A stretch of 14,443 nt of DNA from CAZKFN01 sp964552035 (GTDB lineage: Bacteria; Bacteroidota; Bacteroidia; Flavobacteriales_E; Vicingaceae): contig CAZKFN010000061.1 of NCBI GenBank assembly GCA_964552035.1, forward strand, positions 1 through 14,443. The letters are read 5' to 3'. Below the pieces are notes generated by a model. That model did not search any database. It had not been told where the DNA came from and worked only from the letters and a program-made list of their open reading frames with translations. Both the position numbers and the translations under genes were made by a program. Each line of letters opens with the position of its first letter. The stretch's first letter is position 1. Below are positions 7,252-12,401 of this stretch, piece after piece.

Positions 7252-7863
7252 CTACCTTTTTTTTGCTAAAATTCTAATTACTGAACTTTTTCCTAAATGA
7301 TTTTTACCTTCTGCTAAGTCCACTTCTTTTTCTTTCGCCTCAATAAATTCAAATCCATCAAAGTCAGACTTTATTTCTTCTAAATCATAAAGCATATCAA
7401 CGTTTTTAGGACCTCCAGCAAATGGATTATCTTTCTGATAATCCATTTGCTTCTTACTAAAGCCTTCTATAACCAACATTGAATTTGGCTTTATAAAAGA
7501 TGCTAATTTCTGATGATATTCTTTTCTTTTAGCAGGAGGAAAATGGGTATAAATCAAAGCCAAAACATCAAAACTGTTTTTTTTATATTTTGCCGACTCT
7601 ACATCTATGCAATCATAGTGAATACCTACTTTTTGTTGAGCTGCTAATGCTTTTGCTTTTTTCATAGCTTCTTCACTGCTATCAAAAGCAAAGGTTTCCC
7701 ATCCTATACTCGCTGCATAAACTCCATTTCTACCCTCACCATCTGCAGGCAAAAGAATCTTTCCCTTAGGGATTTCTTCTAGCTTTTCCTTTAGATAAAC
7801 ATTGGGTTTTTTACCATAAAAATACTCCTCACTAGCATAACGCTCATCCCATATATTACTCAT
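7252..7863 (-). CDS. Class I SAM-dependent methyltransferase (TehB/TPMT-like)
   Basis: This is a soluble 203-residue Rossmann-fold methyltransferase. Motif I is ILLPADGEGRNGVYAA (about 36-51); the acidic end of strand 2 is AFDSS (about 58-62); HYDCIDVES and FDVLALIYTHF are the later SAM-binding and motif IV regions. The N-terminal WDERYASEEYFYGKKPN resembles the TehB and thiopurine/thiol methyltransferase group, where a W-(E/D)-x-R-(Y/W) segment caps the active site. The gene lies 2 nt after the rhodanese and 2 nt before the DUF2892 gene. Within a persulfide operon it may methylate a small thiol, sulfide or related chalcogen compound for detoxification. This is inference, as the family includes many substrates. 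Confidence 0.85.
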   Translation of the reverse strand: MSNIWDERYASEEYFYGKKPNVYLKEKLEEIPKGKILLPADGEGRNGVYAASIGWETFAFDSSEEAMKKAKALAAQQKVGIHYDCIDVESAKYKKNSFDVLALIYTHFPPAKRKEYHQKLASFIKPNSMLVIEGFSKKQMDYQKDNPFAGGPKNVDMLYDLEEIKSDFDGFEFIEAKEKEVDLAEGKNHLGKSSVIRILAKKR

Positions 7864-7865
7864 AA

Positions 7866-8183
7866 TTAGGTATTTTTAATCATTCTATTCACGGCTCTCC
7901 AAGAGCCTGCATTAACTACATTTTCAAAACCTTTTTGTTTTAAAATTTGCTCAGCTTGTCCACTTCTCGCTCCAGAAGCACAACACAAAACAATGTTCTT
8001 TTTATTTTTAAATTTATTTAACTGTGCATTTAGCTGATCTAAAGGAATATTTACTGTTCCTTTAGCATAAGCCATTGAATATTCTTTTTTAGAACGTACA
8101 TCTACGATGTAAGCTCCTTCTTTAAGCATTGCTGCTATATTGTTGCGTTTACCACGTCCAAATAAGGCTGAAAAAAATCCCAT
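7866..8183 (-). CDS. Single-domain rhodanese (sulfurtransferase)
   Basis: This compact rhodanese of 105 residues covers one domain with no signal peptide. It has the substrate-binding YIVDVRSKKEY (25-35), the G-T-V-N-I-P-L-D segment (42-49) and the active loop CASGARS, with catalytic Cys68 and a second cysteine just before it. The C-terminal NAGSW motif is the usual CH2B-like ending. Such proteins accept sulfane sulfur as a cysteine persulfide and pass it to a thiol. The gene begins 3 nt after the CstB-like gene stop, which suggests that it supplies persulfide to, or takes product from, that enzyme. Together with the DUF2892 gene it resembles a split YgaP. Confidence 0.93.
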   Translation of the reverse strand: MGFFSALFGRGKRNNIAAMLKEGAYIVDVRSKKEYSMAYAKGTVNIPLDQLNAQLNKFKNKKNIVLCCASGARSGQAEQILKQKGFENVVNAGSWRAVNRMIKNT

Positions 8184-8186
8184 TAC

Positions 8187-9587
8187 TCAAGTTTTATTTA
8201 GTGTTAAATCATTTCCATTTGCAGTCCAACCGCTTACTCCTTCTAAATAGCTTTTCACATTCTCAAATCCATTTTTTCTCAAAATGGAATAAGCTGTTGA
8301 AGTGCGATCACCTGCTTGACAATAAACAATGGTTTCTTTGTGTTTATCCCATTGATTTATATTCTTCTCTAAAGTTCCTAAAAATGCATGTTCTGCATCT
8401 CCTATATACCCGCTTTGATACTCTGTAGCTGCCCGTACATCGAGAATTTGAACATTTTTATTTTTAAAGTTTGACTTAAGTACCTTTTCATCAATTAAAT
8501 TAGCTTTTTTCAACTCAATATCAAGATTAGTTATATCTTCAACATAACCATAAACCTTATCCATACCAATACGCATAAGTTTTCTAGTTAAATCTTCCAC
8601 TTCCTCCTCTTTAGCAATTAAAATAAATTGCTCTTGATAATCTAGCATCCAGCCCATCCAAGTAGAAAATGAATTTCCTCCTTTAATATTATAACTATTA
8701 GGAATATATCCCTTAGAGAACTCTAATTTATCTCTGGTATCAATGACTTTAATTCCTTTGTTATATGCAGCTAAAAACTCTTCTTTAGTTAATTTAGAAT
8801 GCTTGGGTACTTCAACTAATAAAGGTCTATCTACTTTATTTAAATGTTTCATCATTGCAAAATACTTAGGAGCTTCTGGCTGACCTGCAAGAAGTACTTT
8901 AGTAAATTGCTCTTCATCTTCTCCAAATTGAAAAGCCCAATTTCTTATCTTTTCATAACCTACTGTAGAGCTGTGAACAGCTCCCAAAGCCTTACCACAA
9001 GCCGAACCAGCTCCATGCGCTGTCCACACTTGAACATAATCAGGAAGAGCGGCAAACTTTTTTAAGGATTGAAACATTTGTTTAGCCCCAAGCTCTTTGG
9101 TTCCAACTAAACCAGCGGCTTCTTCTAATAAATCTGGACGACCTATATCTCCAACAAAAACGAAATCGCCTGTAAATACCATTATTGGTTCATCTGTAGC
9201 AGGATGATCCCTCAATAAAAAACTAATACTTTCTGGCGTATGCCCAGGTGTATGCATTACTTCTAATGTAAGATTGCCCACTTTTATAATAGACCCATCT
9301 TTTAAACCTATATGTGGAAATTCATACTGCCAATCTTCCCCACCTTCATCCGACAAATACATCTTAGCTCCTGTTGCAGCAGCCAACTCTCTAGATCCAC
9401 ATAAAAAGTCGGCATGGATATGCGTCTCGGTAATATGAGTAATATTTAAATTGTTTTGCTCAGCTATTTCTAAATAAACATCAATATCTCTTTGTGCGTC
9501 AATTACTATAGCTTCTGATGTTTGTTGACAGCCAATAACATAACTACCTTGCGAAAGGCTTTTATCATAAACGTGTTGAAAAAACAT
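8187..9587 (-). CDS. CstB-like persulfide dioxygenase / pseudo-rhodanese / rhodanese fusion
   Basis: This 466-residue cytoplasmic enzyme has the three-part architecture of Staphylococcus aureus CstB, which oxidises thiol persulfides and forms thiosulfate. Residues 1-250 are a metallo-beta-lactamase-fold persulfide dioxygenase domain: THIHAD (His56, His58, Asp60), HTPGHT (His116) and TGD (Asp141) give the mononuclear iron ligands His56, His116 and Asp141 by analogy with ETHE1. Residues about 255-352 are a rhodanese-like domain without a catalytic Cys (the loop reads FILIAKEEE). Residues about 370-460 are an active rhodanese with DVRAATEY and CQAGDRT, catalytic Cys423. THIHADF has Phe where ETHE1 has His, as in many bacterial fusion members. 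It is the first gene of the eight-gene operon, with 145 nt upstream before the TauE gene. No sulfide:quinone oxidoreductase gene is present in the window, so the source of persulfide is unknown. Confidence 0.92.
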   Translation of the reverse strand: MFFQHVYDKSLSQGSYVIGCQQTSEAIVIDAQRDIDVYLEIAEQNNLNITHITETHIHADFLCGSRELAAATGAKMYLSDEGGEDWQYEFPHIGLKDGSIIKVGNLTLEVMHTPGHTPESISFLLRDHPATDEPIMVFTGDFVFVGDIGRPDLLEEAAGLVGTKELGAKQMFQSLKKFAALPDYVQVWTAHGAGSACGKALGAVHSSTVGYEKIRNWAFQFGEDEEQFTKVLLAGQPEAPKYFAMMKHLNKVDRPLLVEVPKHSKLTKEEFLAAYNKGIKVIDTRDKLEFSKGYIPNSYNIKGGNSFSTWMGWMLDYQEQFILIAKEEEVEDLTRKLMRIGMDKVYGYVEDITNLDIELKKANLIDEKVLKSNFKNKNVQILDVRAATEYQSGYIGDAEHAFLGTLEKNINQWDKHKETIVYCQAGDRTSTAYSILRKNGFENVKSYLEGVSGWTANGNDLTLNKT

Positions 9588-9616
9588 AATTCTCTTTTAG
9601 GTGATTATTAATACGA

Positions 9617-9624
9617 CAAAGTTC
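9617..9624 (-). promoter_or_regulatory. Possible -7 box for the persulfide operon
   Basis: On the minus strand GAACTTTG differs at one defined position from the Bacteroidota consensus TAnnTTTG. It lies 29 nt before the ATG of the CstB-like gene in the only sizeable gap (145 nt) of this region, and is followed by TCG like the box upstream of the TauE gene. No -33 TTTG element or clear Crp/Fnr palindrome was found. Weak support. Confidence 0.22.
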
Positions 9625-9732
9625 TGGTTAATCTTTATTTTATACAGCTACTTTTGTTACAGAAGAAAGTGAAGAAAAATTAATTACTTAATAATAGGAT
9701 ACTCTATAGGGCAACTAACACATAAAACTTTA

Positions 9733-10533
9733 TCATCTAAAAACAGTTTCTGCCAAAATAATATAAACTCCCATAGTTAAAACAAACCAACCAAAAGCAG
9801 ATTTCAGCTTAGAGCCATCAATCTTTTTAGATAGTGCAATACCTATTATAATTCCAACAATTGCAAAAGAAGTAACAATCAATAAAAATTTCCAATCAAT
9901 TACAACCTCCATACTTTCACCTATAAAGCCAATCAGAGATTTAGCAGCAATTATTAAAAGAGAGGTTCCAATCGCTTCTTTCATAGGCAATTTACTAAAC
10001 AATACCAAAGCAGGAATTATCAAAAACCCTCCACCAGCTCCAACTAATCCTGTTAAAACACCTACAATTAGTCCTTCTATAACAATCAATGGGTAATTAA
10101 ATTCTAATTTTTGTTCAATTTCTTCTTTATCGCTAAGCTTTTTTGGTTTAATCATACTAACCGAAGCAAAAATCATCAGAATGGAAAAAATTAACATTAA
10201 TAAAAGTGATTTACTTAAAGTAAAACTTCCAAACTCAAAAATAAGGTCAGGTATAGCTGGGATAATAGTAGTCCTCGTGAAGAACACAGCTATAATTGAG
10301 GGTATTCCAAAAACAATTGCCGCTTTTAAGTTCACTAATTGTTTTTTTAGGTAAGAATAAGCTCCTATTAAACTTGTTGCACCAACAATAAAGAGCGAGT
10401 ATCCAGTAGCAAGTACTGCATCAATACTAAAAAGATAAACTAAAACCGGTATGGTAAGCGTGCTACCTCCCCCACCTATTAAGCCTAGGGTAATTCCTAT
10501 AAATATACAAGCCAAGTAAGCAATAATATCCAT
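9733..10533 (-). CDS. TauE/SafE-family anion (sulfite-type) permease
   Basis: This integral membrane protein of 266 residues has about eight hydrophobic helices in two homologous halves. Each half opens with the family glycine motif: GITLGLIGGGGSTLTIP (about 13-29) and GVLTGLVGAGGGFLIIP (about 158-174), each followed by a (A/E)-x-G-(T/Y)-S segment. TauE/SafE proteins export sulfite, sulfoacetate or related C2/sulfur compounds. In S. aureus a tauE gene accompanies the cst persulfide genes, and the position here just upstream of a CstB-like gene supports sulfite or thiosulfate export. It lies 51 nt after the Crp/Fnr gene and has a good -7 box in that gap. The substrate is inferred from context. 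Confidence 0.88.
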   Translation of the reverse strand: MDIIAYLACIFIGITLGLIGGGGSTLTIPVLVYLFSIDAVLATGYSLFIVGATSLIGAYSYLKKQLVNLKAAIVFGIPSIIAVFFTRTTIIPAIPDLIFEFGSFTLSKSLLLMLIFSILMIFASVSMIKPKKLSDKEEIEQKLEFNYPLIVIEGLIVGVLTGLVGAGGGFLIIPALVLFSKLPMKEAIGTSLLIIAAKSLIGFIGESMEVVIDWKFLLIVTSFAIVGIIIGIALSKKIDGSKLKSAFGWFVLTMGVYIILAETVFR

Positions 10534-10553
10534 ACAGTCTATAATGAAGGCGA

Positions 10554-10561
10554 CAAAAATA
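10554..10561 (-). promoter_or_regulatory. Putative -7 promoter box for the TauE/SafE gene
   Basis: On the minus strand TATTTTTG matches TAnnTTTG exactly and sits 20 nt before the permease ATG, between the Crp/Fnr gene and tauE. This would give a leader of roughly 14 nt. No clear -33 element is visible, so it remains a candidate. It would allow tauE and perhaps the operon behind it to be expressed separately from the regulator. Confidence 0.38.
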
Positions 10562-10584
10562 CACTAAATCTATAGGCATTTATG

Positions 10585-11217
10585 TTACTTAGAAGACATA
10601 AGCTTTATTTTATTCCTTCCAAGCTGTACTTTCCCGTTTTCTTCCAATTGTTTTAATAAACGAGACACCACAACTCTAGCTGTACCCAGGTCATTGGCAA
10701 GTTGCTCATGCGTTATGATTAGGGTATTTGAGTTTGCTAATTCTGATTTCTTTTCTAACAAAGTTAGCAATCGCTCATCTACTTTCTTAAAGGCAATAGC
10801 ATTAACGATTTCCAACAGTTCTTCAAAACGCTTATGGTATAATTTAAAAATATAATCCAACCATTGGGGATAATCTTTAATAAATAGAGAAACCTTATTC
10901 ATAGGTAAAAAAAGGATTTCTGCATCTTCCTCTACTTCAGCTCTTACTTTAGATTGTTCATTATGTAATCCACCTAAAAAGGACATGATACAACTTTCAC
11001 CTGCTTTAATATAATACAAAAGGATTTCTCTACCGTCTTCTTCTGTACGAATCACCTTAAGTATACCACGAGTAACTATTGGTATAGAACGAATCTGTGA
11101 GTTTTCATTTAAAATCAAACTCCCAGATTCATATTCTTTACGTATGCTGTGCTGATAAAGTTTATCAATTAATTCGGGTGAGCTTTTAAACTCTTCTATT
11201 TGCCCTAATTCTTCCAT
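10585..11217 (-). CDS. Crp/Fnr-family transcriptional regulator
   Basis: This 210-residue regulator has an N-terminal cyclic-nucleotide-binding-like beta-barrel (about 15-120; GSLILNENSQ, VTRGILKVIRTEEDGRE, IKAGES), a long dimerisation helix (about 122-150) and a C-terminal winged helix-turn-helix (about 168-205; THEQLANDLGTARVVVSRLLKQLEENG). There is no N-terminal Cys cluster, so it is not an oxygen-sensing iron-sulfur Fnr. The barrel lacks the R-x-(S/T)-A cAMP-binding signature, so a cAMP response is unlikely. The only cysteine is Cys76, in GESC where the barrel loop begins. It lies between the cytochrome-b-like gene and tauE on the same strand and is the natural candidate for controlling the persulfide operon. 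That link is inference; no binding site was recognised. Confidence 0.9.
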   Translation of the reverse strand: MEELGQIEEFKSSPELIDKLYQHSIRKEYESGSLILNENSQIRSIPIVTRGILKVIRTEEDGREILLYYIKAGESCIMSFLGGLHNEQSKVRAEVEEDAEILFLPMNKVSLFIKDYPQWLDYIFKLYHKRFEELLEIVNAIAFKKVDERLLTLLEKKSELANSNTLIITHEQLANDLGTARVVVSRLLKQLEENGKVQLGRNKIKLMSSK

Positions 11218-11263
11218 GATATCATTAATAGTTAACTTTATAAAACCAGCTTTAAGAACTCGT

Positions 11264-11695
11264 TTAATTCCATAAAAACCATGGTATTAAGTAGGTTATT
11301 ATAATAAAGGATAAAGTATAAAATACCAATGTCCTAGCATATTTCTTTTTATCGGAATAGTTGACATTCTTTGTAGCTCTATAACCAATAGTAATTAGCA
11401 CGGCGGTTAACAACATACCTATAGGATGTTCGACTATATAGAATCTAGATATTTTATGCCCCATAGACTCACCTGAAAAATTCTCTAAGCCAAGGGGTGA
11501 AATAAAGTAAAGTACGAGCCCTAATAATATTTGTAGGTGTACTATTGCCATGCCAACAAGTGCGGCTGTTTTTACAAAACCTTTAAAAGGCTTTTTCAGT
11601 AAAAACATGGTGAATAAATAGAGGATTACTAATAATAAAAGGGATAGAATTAACATCCCAATTCCGTTGTGTGAAGCTTTTAAAATATTATACAT
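11264..11695 (-). CDS. Four-helix cytochrome-b-like membrane protein
   Basis: This 143-residue protein has four hydrophobic segments (about 11-33, 42-66, 88-107 and 122-141). Histidines sit near or in helices: His9 before helix 1, His53 in the A-I-V-H-L-Q part of helix 2, His80 in the loop and His90 in E-H-P at the start of helix 3. This pattern matches small Bacteroidota proteins often labelled cytochrome B, in which the helix histidines may bind heme. Heme binding is not proven by the sequence. The gene follows the azurin by 14 nt, so the two are probably co-transcribed and could exchange electrons. It lies 46 nt before the Crp/Fnr gene. Confidence 0.7.
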   Translation of the reverse strand: MYNILKASHNGIGMLILSLLLLVILYLFTMFLLKKPFKGFVKTAALVGMAIVHLQILLGLVLYFISPLGLENFSGESMGHKISRFYIVEHPIGMLLTAVLITIGYRATKNVNYSDKKKYARTLVFYTLSFIIITYLIPWFLWN

Positions 11696-11709
11696 ACTAT
11701 AAATTTATT

Positions 11710-12213
11710 TTATTTTACTTTAAATTTCCCTTTCATAATAGAATAATGCCCAGGGAAAGAACAAAGGAAATCATAAGTTCCTTTTACTGGAGCTTGAAAA
11801 ATTATAACATCACTTTCACCACCTCCTATTAAAGCAGTATGAGCAATTACCTCTTCACTGTTTTGAGGTATGTATTCATGATCCTTAGCTTTAAGAGCCT
11901 TTCTTGAAAAGTTTGATACAGAAGTACCCTCTGTTAATAATACAAAATTATGTCCCATAGAACTAACAGGCATAGTACCAGTGTGATTAAGAGTTAGATT
12001 TACAACTTGACCTTCGTAAACCATAATTTCATCTTTATCAAATTGCATTTTATCATTGGAATTTAAAACAACATATATGGTATCATTTCCGGATTGATCA
12101 ATTTCCTCTTCAATATTAGTATTATTACTTGACTCACTCCCCCCACAGGATAGTAAGCTAAAAGAGCAGATAAATAGTGCTGTTAGAATAAGTGTAAATT
12201 TTATTTTTTCCAT
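11710..12213 (-). CDS. Azurin-type blue copper lipoprotein
   Basis: This 167-residue protein starts with a lipoprotein signal peptide (lipobox LLSC, lipidated Cys23), then a Ser/Asn/Glu-rich linker (24-42) and an azurin domain of about 125 residues. The type 1 copper ligands are all visible: His88 in MGHNF (with Gly87 carbonyl as in azurin), Cys151 and His156 in CSFPGH, and Met160. The spacing C-x4-H-x3-M is that of azurins, with the KGKF ending. It would shuttle single electrons at the outer face of the inner membrane or in the periplasm. It is the first gene of a likely azurin/cytochrome-b-like/Crp unit. TAACTTTA at 12226-12233, before its ATG, is only a near match to the local -7 box. Confidence 0.93.
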   Translation of the reverse strand: MEKIKFTLILTALFICSFSLLSCGGSESSNNTNIEEEIDQSGNDTIYVVLNSNDKMQFDKDEIMVYEGQVVNLTLNHTGTMPVSSMGHNFVLLTEGTSVSNFSRKALKAKDHEYIPQNSEEVIAHTALIGGGESDVIIFQAPVKGTYDFLCSFPGHYSIMKGKFKVK

Positions 12214-12335
12214 TTTATTTTTCGATAAAGTTAAGTATTTAGCAGACTTTATTAGAGTAATTTAATAAGAATATAACGCAAGCTCTAAGTAATTATAAAT
12301 AGGATGTTTAATTGTTTTTAGTTCAATAATCCACG

Positions 12336-12371
12336 AAAAAATAATGCATCATAAAGAACTATGATGCATTA
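12336..12371 (-). terminator. Rho-independent terminator after the OmpA-family gene
   Basis: A perfect 12-bp inverted repeat (TAATGCATCATA and its complement, 12342-12353 and 12360-12371) has a 6-nt loop and, on the minus strand, is followed by six T (12341-12336). It lies 30 nt after the stop codon of the OmpA-family gene. The stem is AT-rich, but its perfect pairing plus the T run makes termination likely. It separates this gene from the azurin gene. Confidence 0.88.
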
Positions 12372-12401
12372 CTAAATAAGTTTATATTAAAGTAAAGTGT
12401 T

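Noticed and set aside
8129..8428. Plus-strand open frame of 99 codons over the rhodanese/CstB junction, with similar ones at 8844-9065 and 12635-12829
   Set aside because: Each is antisense to strongly supported genes, has low-complexity composition and no family signature.
9588..9732. Possible Crp/Fnr operator in the gap before the CstB-like gene
   Set aside because: Inspection for a palindrome of the TTGT/TGTGA or GTAAC type found only half-matches such as GTTAC without a proper partner.
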